From Entrophospora sp. SA101 (Eukaryota > Glomeromycota > Glomeromycetes > Entrophosporales > Entrophosporaceae): DNA of 42,558 nucleotides. This document shows positions 1 through 11,651 of the stretch, piece by piece. The stretch's first letter is position 1. Every line of letters begins with the position of its first letter. The notes below the pieces were generated by a model. That model made no database searches. It was not told the DNA's origin and worked only from the letters and a program-made list of their open reading frames with translations. The stretch lies in NCBI GenBank assembly GCA_958430865.1, contig CAUDNR010004208.1, positions 1,209 to 43,766 of the forward strand, written 5' to 3'. The position numbers were made by a program, and so were the translations under genes.

Positions 1-386
1 GTGAATTCGCAATTCACATATGTGAAATTCAAATTTACATGTGTGAAATTCAAATTAGCCAATCAGAATTTCACCCCCACTCCATAATATTTCAATTTCA
101 CATATACATACAACATTTCTAAATGTCGTAGACTTTTATATTTTGTGTAATATTTTTTTTTTCTCACCCAATCCAATGATTTGCGATGGGATACATCTTG
201 ATTTTTTATGTCTCAAATGTTAAGGATCAACCTACAAAATTCTATCACCATCAGGACAAGAAGTTTAATTTCCCATTCTTATAATATTTAATTCCATCCA
301 ATAAACCAATATGAATTAACATATTAATATATAGAAAGTTGAATATAAATGCAACCAAGTTTTCTGAACTTCACATAAACTTCATC

Positions 387-540
387 CATTTACTAGAAAT
401 CTGATCGGTCATTTATTTCCATCTAATAATTTCATTCATTTATTAGAAATCAGAAACATCATGACCGGTCATTCATTTCCGCTGATATTTGATAACTGAC
501 CAAGGAATTTATTAGAAATCAGAAATTGGTCATTCACTAT
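387..540. repeat. Short tandem motif, three imperfect copies
   Basis: Three imperfect copies of a unit that reads roughly 'attagaaatcaga' and then 'ggtcattcatttcc' lie at about 387-420, 433-480 and 507-540. Spacing between the halves differs from copy to copy. No coding potential is seen. It could be a subterminal repeat cluster of a DNA element whose other end I cannot identify. Confidence 0.5.
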
Positions 541-1490
541 GGACAAATAAATAAACACGAGGATAAAAGATCTTTTTCTTTAATTAGGAAAAAAAAGCCA
601 GTTGATTTTTTTAACAATCGAAATTCGTAAATAATTCTTTTAAAGAATCTTTTATTAAATTTATTAAATTCGCAAACAATTTCCCTTTGCATGTGTAATT
701 TTTTAAATAAATAAATAAATTTTTTGCTTAACGCAACGAATAAAATAATAATAGAAGTGGCTAATGTTGATGCTCCGAACGAATAAATAGGTACCCCGCA
801 TTTGAATATAACGTGTAAAGCCAAATCATATATAGAATGTCATTTCGGAAATACGCATCTCTCAAATCCAATGTAAAAAGAAAAACTACCGATTTTTTGG
901 TCCACGAGTGTGGCAACAGGTCTATTTATATGTTTTTGTTGTAATTTATTAGATTACTCGGTCAAAGCACCATCTGGCGATGAATATTCTATTTTTTATT
1001 AAAGATGCATTATTGATCATGAATACATGATAGGATACTAAGATGCTTCACATCCAGTGCTAATTTTGATGCTCCGAACAAATATATAATGTATGTGATT
1101 GAGTCGTGTGATTTAATAATTTTATAATATTATGACGCCATAATAGCACTATAATGCTAATCTGTATTTCATGAAACTTACTGTTACGCTTTCATTTAAA
1201 AACTTGTTAACAGGTATATAGAGATTAGTTTATCGTGTATATTTGCTTTATCAAAGCATCCAAATATACAGACAGGTTTTTGAAGTACCCCGCCCAAACT
1301 CAAAAGGCGACTAAAATAATTCACTGTAAAATTAAGTCATTGGCTTATATTTTAATGTTTTTATTTTTAAATAAGCAAATCATATAAAATATTAAATAGA
1401 ATCAATAATAAACAGTATAAAGGGAATAATAATTACTATGTAGTATTGTTGTTTTGACGATTTGTTACCAAGGTTGTAAAACTAGTACAT
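541..1490. other. AT-rich intergenic stretch, nothing recognised
   Basis: No reading frame here has recognisable protein character. The longest open frame (minus strand, 537-824) is Phe/Lys/Ile-rich as expected from AT-rich DNA by chance. I see no RNA gene and no clear element ends. Confidence 0.5.
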
Positions 1491-1499
1491 CAAATTCGT

Positions 1500-1560
1500 T
1501 TCCAAATGATGCAAGTAAAAACTTTAACGTAAGTAAAACACTTGACGCAAGTAAAATTGC
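1500..1560 (+). repeat. Three tandem copies of an ACTTGACGTAAGTAAAA-like unit
   Basis: Units 'gatgcaagtaaaaac', 'tttaacgtaagtaaaac' and 'acttgacgcaagtaaaat' follow one another. The same unit occurs three times in the opposite orientation at about 4968-5038, on the far side of the kinase gene. Tandem subterminal motifs in inverted orientation are typical of DNA-transposon ends, so the pair may be the two ends of one old element, or two independent insertions. Confidence 0.55.
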
Positions 1561-1904
1561 TTTAAAAGCCAACTAAATATAAAAATAGGTGTTTCAATGA
1601 CTTCTATTTTTATTTTATATTTTTCTTACATATCGGAGTAGATAAAATCATTTCAACTAATTTTAAAATTATTATTATACTTTGAAGATAAAAAATTTTA
1701 CGAAAAAGCTTTTTATAATTATCATCAAATTACTATGTGTAAGTATCAAAGATTGATTGATTAAGTAAGTTACTTTGCAATAATAATATTTATCTTTATC
1801 TTATTGTAGTAAATTTTATTAAGGATAACTTTGAGCCTTCGCAAAGGAAAATAATAGCAATAGATAGTAAAATAAAACTCTGTGATATAATCATTAAATA
1901 AAAT

Positions 1905-2465
1905 TAACCGTTAACAAACTTTTAAAAATAAATAAAATAAAAATTAAATATTGTTGTTTGATAAAAGCAACAAGTGTAATTAGCGCTTTGGTAAAAGGTA
2001 ACAATTGTGGACTTTAGTAAAAGTCACGCTTATTTGCTTTAATGAGCAAGCAAGTAAGGTTAGGACTGACGTTGATCAAACTAGTGAGTGTTAACAACGA
2101 TTAGTAACGTAATTTGCTTTAGTGAGTAAGCAAAGGGTTGGTTAACTAGTGGGTGTTAACAAAGTATCGTCCAAAGGTTAATCGAAAATACTGGTAGTAT
2201 TATTGTAATCATAGTGTAAGACTGTTAAACAAGCTGTTTAAGTTGTTTTGCAATTAAACCAAAGTGAGTTTGCAATCAGCCAATAAATGTAAACGACTGA
2301 AATAAATCACAAGAACTTCAAGAGTTCTGTAAAAGGCTATATTTATTTAATTACAGTTATCTGGTACCATTAAATGTGTGACAACGAATTACTGGGAGTT
2401 GCTTGCAATTAATTGACAAGAGTAGCCCAAAAATTAGGCCATAATTGTTAATTGGCCAAGATGAT
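1905..2465 (+). repeat. Dispersed repeat family A, copy 1
   Basis: This stretch is a diverged direct copy of 6240-6730. Shared landmarks in the same order are: 'aaacttttaaaaataaataaa'; a 'ttggtaaaa(g)...acaattgtgg' block; 'aggactgacgttg/aggactaacgttg' followed by 'actagtgagtg'; 'acgtaatt...gcaaaggtt'; 'gttaaacaagctg/attgaacaagctg'; 'cgactgaaataa(a/g)tc'; 'tttatttaattacag/tttatttacag'; and 'agtagcccaaaa(a/g)tta(g/a)gccat'. Both copies are rich in 'agcaagcaa' and 'agtgagt' motifs. No open frame is conserved between them, so this is probably a non-autonomous mobile element. Confidence 0.65.
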
Positions 2466-2746
2466 ACAACATCACCATTTAACAAGAAACAAAAAATTGT
2501 AAAAAGTTATTAATCAAAATATTATTATAAAGAAAACAAAATAAAGATAAAATAAAAAGACAAATAAAAAGAGTAATAAATTTATAGTGGAGATTAAATT
2601 AGTCATTCATCAATTCTTTCTTTACTATAATTACTTGAATCTAATGTTAATAGTTATTTAATTAATTAATATCATTAGTAATAATTAATGGATAGTAATT
2701 TTCCAATTGATTAATAATGAAATTTTTATTTGCCTATGTTGACATT
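2466..2746. other. AT-rich 3' flank of the kinase gene
   Basis: No gene is visible. This is the downstream flank of the minus-strand kinase gene and contains only very AT-rich sequence. Confidence 0.4.
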
Positions 2747-4242
2747 TTAGTTAAAATCAATAGTATTTAACAAGCTATCATTACTTGTTAAGCTTGTTAA
2801 GCTTTTAGATTTAGCAATCTCTTCATCTAATATCCTACTTTTATGATATGCATCTGGGTGTGAATTGTGTGCCTGTTGTGAAGCACTACTACCACTGCTA
2901 CTAGTATTATCAATAATTTCATTGCGTTTATCTTCAGAAAAATAATAAAGCTCTCTACTAGTTGGTCTTTTTGATGGATCCACATCCCAACACCTCTGCA
3001 TCATTTGCACATAATCGTCAGGCATTCCAAGTAATATTGGTGGCCGTAAACCTTCACATATATCAAAAATCAAACGATGATTGTGAGCTCTATCATCAAA
3101 TGGTGGATGACCTGCAAATATTTCCCACATTAACATCCCAACACTATAGATATCTGATTCTTTGGTGTTCTTTGCATTAATTTTGCCTCTAAGTACTTCG
3201 GGTGCAACATATGATACAATTCCATACACTTTATTTGATGATTTTTCATCAACTGGTCCACATAATCCCAAATCTGTAATATAACAATTACCTCCACTTA
3301 TTAATATATTACCACTATGTAAATCACAATGAATCAAATCTTTTTCATGTATCAGATATAATGATTTGCATAAATTATAAAATATTGTAATTCTGTCTTT
3401 TAATGTTAAATTTAAATGACTTTTTTGTAAATAACCCCTTAAATTTCCCTCTAAATAATGATTTAAAACTATTGCATAATTTCCATTATCTGGGAATCTA
3501 GTTATACCATAACACTCAACAATCAGTGGTGCTCTAATTTTAAAATAATTCATTGCCTGAAAATAAATAAAATTAATTAGTATTATATAATACAGTATTG
3601 TTTATTTTGTTTTAAATGACAATTACCAACCTCATCAAAAAATGCTTTTCCTGGATTACTTGAATCATTTAAACTTTTTAATACTACTAGTTGCCCTCCT
3701 AAATAACTAAATTCCTTTTTATTTTCGTCATAATCATGAATATATCCTCTTGTCCATGTGGCAGTATAAATTGAACTAAATCCACCTTCTGTCAACTTTG
3801 TTATATCATAAAATTGCTCAAAAGGTATCCATTCTAAAGTATAGTTTGGAAGTGATGAAATCATTTGACATTGTTGAATAAAGTTGTCAACTATGTTATT
3901 TCCAGATGTCCAAGTGGTGAAAAGACTCTGTAATTGTAAACTAATACAACCTTCACAGAACCTATCAGAGTATTTTGTCAATTTACATTCATTACATTCT
4001 CTTGGTTTGCCTGATTTATCTTTTGCATTTCTTAATTCAATCTGATAAATAAAATATTCCTTACAATCTTCTTTTTCATTTTCAGAAAGTTCCTTGTTTT
4101 TTTTGACTAATGAAAAAAAATAATCTTTTCTACTTTCTTCATCAGAATTAGCCAGAGCATTATTATACATTTCATTAAAAATTTTAGATACAAATTCACT
4201 TCTTTTTAGTGATAACGATGATGATAATTTATTATGTGACAT
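2747..4242 (-). CDS. TKL-like protein kinase, two exons
   Basis: The product is a protein kinase, probably cytoplasmic signalling, of the tyrosine-kinase-like family that is hugely expanded in Glomeromycotina. Exon 1 is 4242-3631 and exon 2 is 3556-2747, joined in phase 0 across a 74-nt intron (donor GTTGGT, acceptor TTTCAG), giving 473 residues. The start MSHNKL is preferred over an in-frame ATG at 4365 because family members begin their conserved region shortly after such a start. The N-terminal part carries a Cys-rich stretch (CNECKLTKYSDRFCEGC) and EWIPFEQF, which I recall as typical of these fungal kinases. The kinase domain has a glycine loop (EGGFSSIYTATW), the ATP lysine in VVLKSL, an HRD variant (HCDLHSGNIL), DLG in place of DFG, and VAPEV for APE. 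After WDVDPSKRPTSREL the tail is Ser-rich. HRD-Asp and catalytic Asn are present, so it is probably active; the DLG Asp is also kept. Confidence 0.9.
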
Positions 4243-4967
4243 TATGTAAAAATATAAAAGATAAAATTTTTGAATGCGGAGAATAACTAATACATTTTCT
4301 TGAATGACGTGTAACAAACAATTTTTTCGTACAACAATTTTTTTGATTGCTTCAAGTTTTCTCATAAGAATGTAAATTGAAAAACGAAAATTGAATTATT
4401 TAAAGAATAACTTCATCATTACCAAATTCTAGTGGTCGATTTATTGTGATTCAACAATAAAGAAATTCTTTGAAGATTTAAAAGCGATAAAAATAGCAAA
4501 TAAAATTAAAACTTACAAAAATATGTGTCTTGTGTGCTATGTAAAGGTACCAATATTGATCAATCCATGTTGCTCAAACTCAGACAACAAAGACAGTTAA
4601 AGCACATTAATAATATTATTGCGTATTACTATTACGTGTAATTAACTTCAAAGTCAAAAATTCGAAAAAACACCAATTTAACACAACTCATTTGTGTGTA
4701 AAAACAATTTGATTTTTTTACATTTAATGGCAAAGAATAGCTTTAATTTGTAAAAGAGAAGAGCCATTTTTATTTTGAAAGAAAATATATGGAAAAAATT
4801 AAGTGAAAAATCTAATTCAAATTATAACGTTTGTAAACTTTCCATGATAATTATTCTTCTTGCATCATTGCAATATACAGACAATGATATGATAATTCTT
4901 TATTCATCTCTGGGACACATAATTTGGATCCTATTTTATTATTATCATTATTGCTGTTTGTATCGAG
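4243..4967. other. Upstream region of the kinase gene
   Basis: This is the presumed 5' flank and promoter of the minus-strand kinase. It holds no recognisable gene. Open frames here are short and compositionally random. Confidence 0.4.
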
Positions 4968-5038
4968 TTTTTTACTTGTATCAAGCGTTTTTACTTACGT
5001 CAAGTGTTTTTTTTTTAATTACGTCAAAGGGCCTTTTA
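4968..5038 (-). repeat. Inverted counterpart of the 1500-1560 tandem motif
   Basis: Read on the minus strand, three units follow one another: 'ctttgacgtaattaaaaaa', 'acttgacgtaagtaaaaac' and 'gcttgatacaagtaaaaaac'. They match the units at 1500-1560, which lie on the plus strand. The two clusters face each other across 3.4 kb containing repeat family A copy 1 and the kinase gene. Confidence 0.55.
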
Positions 5039-5494
5039 AATCCTCAAAATAACCCTGGTGAAAAACTACCTTTAGTCAATATTTTAGTTACGTCAATAAC
5101 TAAAGTCAAAAGTTTCGTTATACATCATCAACCACAACGTGGGAGGAATCGTCGGTCCTTATAAAAATAATGTATATACCCAATTACAAAATAAATAGAA
5201 TTATCGGTGTTCATAGTGTTTCGCATTATTAAAAAATATCTTTATGAAAAAGATCTTATCACTAAAAATCAAAGTAACCGTCCTAAATTAAAACAAATAT
5301 CAGTGTTTCAATCAAGTCTATTAGAAGAACTTTACATGAATAAAATGTTTTTTCTGGTGTTTCTGCAGCAAAGCCACTTTCAAATGACAACAAAGAACAA
5401 ATCGATTAAATTGACGCATTAAGAAAAAAAATTGCACAGTTAGAAAATGGAGATCTGTTGTTTGAATTAACGAAATTAGATTCACAATATATAA

Positions 5495-5757
5495 AATGAT
5501 GGACCAGGACGCGTTCGGAGAACTCCTGGTACTAGATTTAATATTGAAAACATGACTCTTACTGTAAAATTTGGAGGTGGAGGTTTGATGATGTGGGATT
5601 GTTTTTTCGGAAGGGTTTGGGCCCATCGATGGAAAGTAGATGGTAAATTAAATAGCTTAGGGTATATACAAATACTGGAAACCCATTATTACCGTCCCTC
5701 TACTACAGCCATCGTCTTTAACGGCAACAGCAATACCACCACTATCTACAAATAAAA
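5495..5757 (+). pseudogene. Tc1/mariner transposase fragment
   Basis: The frame from about 5495 reads GPGRVRRTPGTRFNIENM and then TVKFGGGGLMMWDCF, followed by KVDGKLNSLGYIQILETHYY. This is the middle of a Tc1-like DDE transposase, where family members have the pattern 'vKfGGGs.mvWGcf...G...i.G..n...Y..iL'. The usual WGCF is WDCF here. The frame opens after a stop at 5492-5494 and loses similarity near 5700, so the catalytic DDE triad is not complete. The flanks 5170-5490 and 5760-6000 give no clear continuation. It is a dead relic, with no sign of function. Confidence 0.75.
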
Positions 5758-6239
5758 GGAAGCGCATTGGAGAAACCGTTGGTTATTCCGATTCGCCTTT
5801 TATGCTCCGTTAAGAAATTATGGTTTTAGAGAAGTGATAAATATTGGGCATGTGATGAGCAAGCATAGGGGAGAACGTGATCGCAATGGAAAGAAAAAAC
5901 ATTCTCAATTTTTTACTTGTCAATTTTGATTGATATTTTTTTAACCACTAAAAATATTAGCATGATCAATTGTTTTTGAACCAAACAAAACTCCCTTCCT
6001 TCCCAATAAAAACTTTTTGCAATAAAAGAAGATTAAGGTGAGAAATATTATATGTATTTATTTTAAGTTTTCTGCATATATAAACAATCATTTTTAATCA
6101 ATAATTCTAATGCTAATTGTCATTTAGAAAAAAGAAGGTCGAGTTTGCAATATAGTCTCTTTTTCAGCACCTCTCCTTTGGTGACTCTCTTGTTAACTTC
6201 GTTCAGGTCCTCGCTTGAAAAAACAGCCCACTATAAAAT
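5758..6239. other. Intergenic, nothing recognised
   Basis: AT-rich sequence with no recognisable coding or RNA feature. It separates the Tc1 relic from the second copy of repeat family A. Confidence 0.4.
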
Positions 6240-6730
6240 TGGAAATAAACTTTTAAAAATAAATAAAAACGTTGTTTTTATTTTATTTTATTTTTTGTTT
6301 AAAGCAAAATATTTTGGTAAGAAGCAACAATTGTGGAGCTTTGGTAAAAGACCACGTTTTGTTTGTTTAACAAGCAAAATTCAGGACTAACGTTGGGTGA
6401 CTAGTGAGTGAGTGAGTGAGTGAGTGAGTGAGCGTTGGCATCGATTAATGACGTAATTAGCAAGCAAAGGTTTGTGCTTTAACAAAGTATTTTCTAAAGG
6501 TTAATTGGAAATTGTAAATGCAAAGCTATTGAACAAGCTGCTAAAGTGGGTTTGAAATCGTTCAACAAGCGTAACCGACTGAAATAAGTCGGCCGCAGGT
6601 GAATAAAAGCAAATTTACGGCCGTATTCATTTATTTACAGATCCGTCGAAGCCTTTTGGATACAAGAAAGAAGTAGTAAGCGACAAAAAGTAGCCCAAAA
6701 GTTAAGCCATGATCAATCGGTCATACTCGT
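6240..6730 (+). repeat. Dispersed repeat family A, copy 2
   Basis: This is the diverged partner of 1905-2465, in the same orientation. It contains a GTGA microsatellite (about 6403-6431) where copy 1 has a single 'agtgagtg', which shows local slippage after the copies separated. It also carries 'gaaataagtcggccgcaggtg...ttacggccgtattc', a GGCCG-containing pair of short arms absent from copy 1. No protein is encoded. Confidence 0.65.
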
Positions 6731-6737
6731 TAAATAG

Positions 6738-6925
6738 CCATCATCTGAATTATCGTCGTTCCATTTGAAATATTTTCTTCTGGCTTGATTAATTTATGTT
6801 TTGGTGAGAGCTTCCCATTAAATGACATAAGCATTTGATTTTTCAATAGAATTGAAATCATCACAATATTCTTGAAGTGTATTATTAAAGACAGTTGGTT
6901 GATATTGTAATGAAAACTTATAAAC
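6738..6925 (-). pseudogene. Unidentified coding-like relic with stops
   Basis: On the minus strand one frame reads YQPTVFNNTLQEYCDDFNSI and continues with EKSNAYVI, a stop, WEALTKT, a stop, and INQARRKYFKWNDDNSDD. The composition is protein-like and unlike the surrounding AT noise, but two stops interrupt it and I do not recognise the family. It could be a degraded transposon ORF or the remains of a host gene. Confidence 0.3.
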
Positions 6926-7074
6926 GGTAAATTAAATCCATTCTTTTTTTCTCAATGATCAAAACAACATTAGAAAAAGTTCAAGAATTCATTTGGATTA
7001 AAATTATCAATATAAATATATCTATAATTTTTTTTTTAAATAATAACTTCACATTCAGATATTTTTATTAAAGT

Positions 7075-7285
7075 ACAAAGCAAAGACCTTGCTTTCAAAA
7101 TATTGGAGGAATGGACTTTAAAAAATCTTAACATTATCATCATCTTCAACTTTAATTTCTACATTATAATAATAATCCGATTCGTTTATTTACAAGTTTG
7201 CTAATATCCTTCCTTTAATGGATAAGATTGTTAAAAAATAAGTTACAATTTTTCAAAGATGAAAAAATATTATTAGACATTTTTT
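7075..7285 (-). pseudogene. Decayed BTB exon, paralogue of the next gene
   Basis: The minus strand from 7285 begins MSNNIFSSLKN, then LFFNNLIH and a stop. Below that it aligns at the nucleotide level with exon 1 of the BTB gene at 9092-8755 (shared 'aagaccttgctttyaaaat.ttgga', 'ccaactttaatttcta', 'attattagacatttt'). Stops and a lost frame (for example IKVEDDDNVKIF followed by a stop) show that it is dead. No BACK or TLDc exon follows it. It therefore looks like a partial tandem duplication of the neighbouring gene's first exon, about 57 bp beyond that gene's stop codon. Confidence 0.7.
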
Positions 7286-7341
7286 CATTTTAAATGTTTT
7301 TTATATATAAAAAGATTTTTTTACAACAAAAAAATAAAATT

Positions 7342-9092
7342 TTAATATTTAATATTTGCTAATTTATATACTTCGAGTTCTTCCAACAAATGATATTTTT
7401 CGCCAATATTTAAATTGTTTTGAAGCGATTTGTTATAGCAACAATAAGGCTCATTATTGATACTGTTGCATATGCCTAGATCACGAAAACTCGTTAATCT
7501 TTCATGAAATTTGATACCACCACCGGTGAAATCTAGATTTTTTTTATGATGATATATTGCATATTTAGTATGGTTGAGTCTGCTTAAAATTGAAAAATCG
7601 ATTTGGTTTTGGTCAATCTTGAAAATAAAACTTTTGTCAGTTTTAATCCAATAAGCTTCATCGGACGATTTTCTTTTATTATTCCAACAAACTGGATTAT
7701 ATCCACCAACTAATTCTCCCGTCTCTTTAATTTTCATGATGACAACCGTGTTTTCAATGTTGTAACATCTCTTCTCAAAAACTGACCTTGAAAATCCATT
7801 TCGAGACCCGCTGAGAATCAAATTAAATTCATATGGTAAGTCATTTGAACTAATTCCATTGATCCAATTTGAAATTAAAGATTTCATTTCTATACTTAAT
7901 AATCTTCTGATCCTTGGACCTTTTTGAGGTAATAGCCTTGGTTGCCATTCATAATTATAATAATAATATTGAATTAGTTCCTCGTACATTTCTTTATCGA
8001 TAGCTTCTCTGTAGGGTTGGATTTTTTCATTAAAGTCATTCAAAGAGATCATGTTAAATCTCATTAGTGGAATGATATCTTTTAAAAGTGTTTTTAATTC
8101 AATTACATTATCCTTGCTCCACCCTGAAATATCTTCTCCTAGTTTGATTAATCTTGGTTTTTTATTTTTTGATGAATACTGTCCCAACTCTACCGCTTTT
8201 TTTCTTTTCTTTTCCTCTTCCATTTCTTCCAAAATTTCTATTTGTCCGATTCCCCATTGAATAACATGGTTCCAGACATCTACTTCATTCTCTACTTTTA
8301 AATCGTCTCTTTCCAATATTGACAGAATCATTGGTTTTTCAATGGCTTTATAGCCATCATCATCATCACCAGAATTAAAAAAAAATAATTCGGGATTTTC
8401 ACAAATTAATTCTTTGCAAATATCTTGAAGCATACTAAATGATAAATGATGTTGTGACGAGAACCTATAAACATAAATTAAATTTTGCTTGATCCATCCA
8501 TTTTTTTTAATGATTAAATAATTCTGTAAATCATCAATTAATTCACAAAAACATAATTCATCGCATGCTTTGAGCAGTTCAAGAATTTCATCTGGACTCA
8601 TGTTGTTAACGCTAATAATTCCATTATAAATGTAACTTTTTGAAAAAATAAAAAATAAAAAATTAATCAATTATTATAAAAAAAATTCTTTTTTTTTTTT
8701 TTTTTTGATAAATAAAATAATTTATTTTATTAAATTTAAAATGATAATTCTTACGTTAAAAGAACTCCAAATATTTTTGGTGAAATGTTTTGTTTCTCAA
8801 ATATAATAATACCATTTTCAGATTTGTTTAACCAATTTACCGACAAAGCAGCTTTAAAATATGAAGACCTTGCTTTTAAAATGTTGGAATGGGCCTTGAA
8901 GATTTTAACATCATTATCCTCTCCAACTTTAATTTCTATGTCATAACAATCTGATTCATTTAACAGACTTGTTAAATCATTCACAAGTTTAAGAATATGT
9001 TTTAATGGTAGAGCATTATTGTTAGATTTAATAAGACCGTTAAAAAATTGGTTAATCTTTTTCAATGATGAAAAACTATTATTATTAGACAT
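7342..9092 (-). CDS. BTB-BACK-TLDc domain protein, two exons
   Basis: The product is probably a substrate adaptor for a Cullin-3 ubiquitin ligase, or a related stress-response protein; this architecture is strongly expanded in Rhizophagus-like fungi. Exon 1 is 9092-8755 and exon 2 is 8635-7342, with a 119-nt intron (donor GTAAGA, acceptor CAAAAAG, phase 2), giving 543 residues. Residues about 30-135 are the BTB fold (SDCYDIEIKVGEDNDVKIFKAHSNIL with ARSSYFKAAL), which crosses the splice into LLT-YIYNGII. A BACK-like helical region follows (VDVWNHVIQWG), then a charged linker (EEMEEEKKRKK), then a TLDc domain from about ISNWING (FNLILSGSRNGFS, VVIMKIKETGELVGGYNPVCW, FTGGGIKFHERL). The intron holds a run of 17-18 T on the plus strand. 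The exon join is inferred, but the restored BTB helix supports it. Confidence 0.88.
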
Positions 9093-11651
9093 TTTAAATT
9101 TTTTTTTTTTTACCTAAAATATTTTTTTATTTATAAATAGCATTCCTTTTGATTGGCCAATACCAATGTAGGAAGACAAATTTAGGTTGTAATCAACGAA
9201 TCCTTCCTTATTATTTTCTTTGAAATTTTTAAAAGATTAAAAATGTTTGTTTGCATTCTATTTTTTTATTCTATTAAAATACTGAAATGTCAGTAACAAA
9301 AATAGGTAAGCTTTCCAATTCTAATTATCCTTTTGTAAGCAAAAGATTAACTCGAGAGGGTATGATGCAATATGGAATAAAGAAACACGGGGTGGTGTTG
9401 GGAACTTTGGGTTTCTTACGGCTATCTTTGATCTCTTTCCCATGTTTTGCCAGAAAGTAACAAATGTAAATTGAGTAGTAACTAGTATATCTAGCAAAGT
9501 TTATTTGGAATTGGAAGAAATTGATATTTGGGTCAAAGTCTCGCTACGTGTGGAGACCTGGACCTAAGGATATCCAGGAGTCACGACATGTTTGTTGGAC
9601 ACCTTTCAATATAAATATTTTTGAGAAAAATACTATTTATATTATATTATAATATGTTTATGAATGACGTTTGTTTTTTCTTCTTCAAATATCTTGAAAA
9701 ATGCCCGCTGAAAGAAATTAAAAATGATTGATTGCTTAATACGACAAAAGCATGAATAAACATTTATAATTGTCAAAGTGAAGGAAGACAATACAAATCT
9801 TTAAAAGCTTTCTACTTATTAATTTGTAGCGTTGCTAGCCGACTGGTCGTAGCCGCGACTAAAGATTTTATATCTAGCGGCGACTAGATTTTTTTCAAGT
9901 CGACTGAGTCGCAACTGGATTTCAGCCGCGACTAGATTTTAGTCATGACTAGATTTCGACCGTAAACTGTAATTAGATATAGTCGTGACTTAATTCAACA
10001 TTCTTCTATTTATTTATTTCTTTCTTTATTATTATTATTTTGCTGCTTTTTGATAGAAATTACCATCATTTCATTTTAATATTGCTTTCAAAAACTGTTA
10101 AAAACTATAAAGTCATCAATATTGCCCAAAATGCTTCATTTTTTACTAAACCACACGAATATACTATTTTTGGGAACACAAACAAATTTATTTAGAGAAG
10201 CATTGGGGTATCTGTTTCTTTATTAAAAATAAGAAAGGTTGCTAGAAATTCAAAAAGATGTATGAGTGCTTATAGGATAGGTTTAAGAGGCGAGCAGGTT
10301 TTATTTGCATACATGCTCCTGATTCAGCCATGGATGAATTTGAGATTATCCAATTTTATTAGTTTAGTAAATAAATACACATATAAAAGTATTTTTCCAA
10401 AAGAACAAGACAATTATTCTGCACCTTATTTATTCTTTGCCGGAACAAATGACTTTAATAATAATTTTAAACTATTGGTAGTGTTTATATAGAAATGTAA
10501 GTATTTTTGAAAAAAAAAATTTACTCTAGGATTTGATCTCGAGATGGTTTGTAACGTTTAAAAGAAAGTGGGGTATGATTTGGCAATTACATCAAAAATG
10601 AATGATTGATCACCTATCACGAGAATTAAATATAAAAGTACGCATAGACATCAAAATGAATAGATAAAAAGACAGATGACAATAACTATTATGATCATAC
10701 CGATCATATGCATAGATCATAATCATAATCATAATCATAATGGTGATAATAATTTAGAATCAGAATGTAATGTACTTATTTATTAATTTGTTTATTCAGT
10801 TTTCGTTACCGTATTTTATTTTTTAAAAGACAATGTTAAATGATGATGATGATGATGATGATGATAATAGTGGACTACACTGCGGTACGCGTAATTAATA
10901 ATAGACTGAAACCTTAAAAACTTTTCTTAATTAACAAAGGGGGAAAAGCAAGAGGAAGTTAGATGTCACCGAAAATTTTCGTGCGACAAGGAATTACTAA
11001 ACTAGCAGCCATTAGAAGGCTTTCTCGCGGATAAGATGTGAAACGTATTTAAAATTCATTTATTATTATGAAGGAACCCGTGGTGTATTAAAATATAATT
11101 TTGTTTATCATGAAAAGCATTGTTATGGCAGATAAATTATATATAATATCAATATCAAATATTATTTAGCGTTAATATTTTTTTTATATTTATAATTATC
11201 TTATCCATATTATTAATTAATTACTTCTGCTATTATCTATTTTATGTAATAATTACTCGCAAAATAATGATAATTATTGTTGTTCCTTTCCTCATCTACT
11301 CTAAGCTTAGTAAGAACAATTTTCTTGACTTTCGACAAATTGCTCATAAATGTTGGCCGAATCTATTTTTGAAAAAAAGGTATTCGAACTCTTTATATGA
11401 ATGAGTGTAAAGTAACTATGATATTTGATTTAAAAGTTCAGATATTGGCTGGCTGGCCTTCTCCATATTTAACACAGATATTGTAAGTCATATTACAAAG
11501 CATGGAAAAGATTGCTTACATTACACAATCTATTATGTCATATTTATATTTATTTAATAAGCAAATTTATTATTATATTTATTTTCTATATTCATTTAAT
11601 CACTACTATCTTTCTGCTGCTATAATTATTATTATTGTTATTTTGAAATTT
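9093..11651. other. Long intergenic region without a recognised gene
   Basis: I find no gene here. It holds ATAATC repeats at about 10715-10745, a GAT microsatellite at about 10841-10866, and the subterminal-type cluster listed separately at 9835-9990. The open frame at 10262-10492 (76 codons) has somewhat protein-like composition (MSAYRIGLRGEQVLF) but matches nothing I know and has no partner exon. Confidence 0.5.
9835..9990. repeat. Cluster of CGACTAGATTT-type motifs
   Basis: At least six copies of a 'cgactaga(t)tt' core, or its complement 'tagtcg(cg/tg)', occur in about 155 bp: 'gccgcgactaaagattt', 'ggcgactagattt', 'gtcgcaactggattt', 'gccgcgactagatttt', 'catgactagatttcg' and 'tagtcgtgact'. 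Dense subterminal motifs of this kind are typical of hAT-like element ends. No transposase is adjacent, so this may be a solo end or a miniature element. Confidence 0.5.

Noticed and set aside
10262..10492. 76-codon plus-strand frame
   Set aside because: It has no recognisable family and no exon partner, and is too short to separate from chance in this composition.
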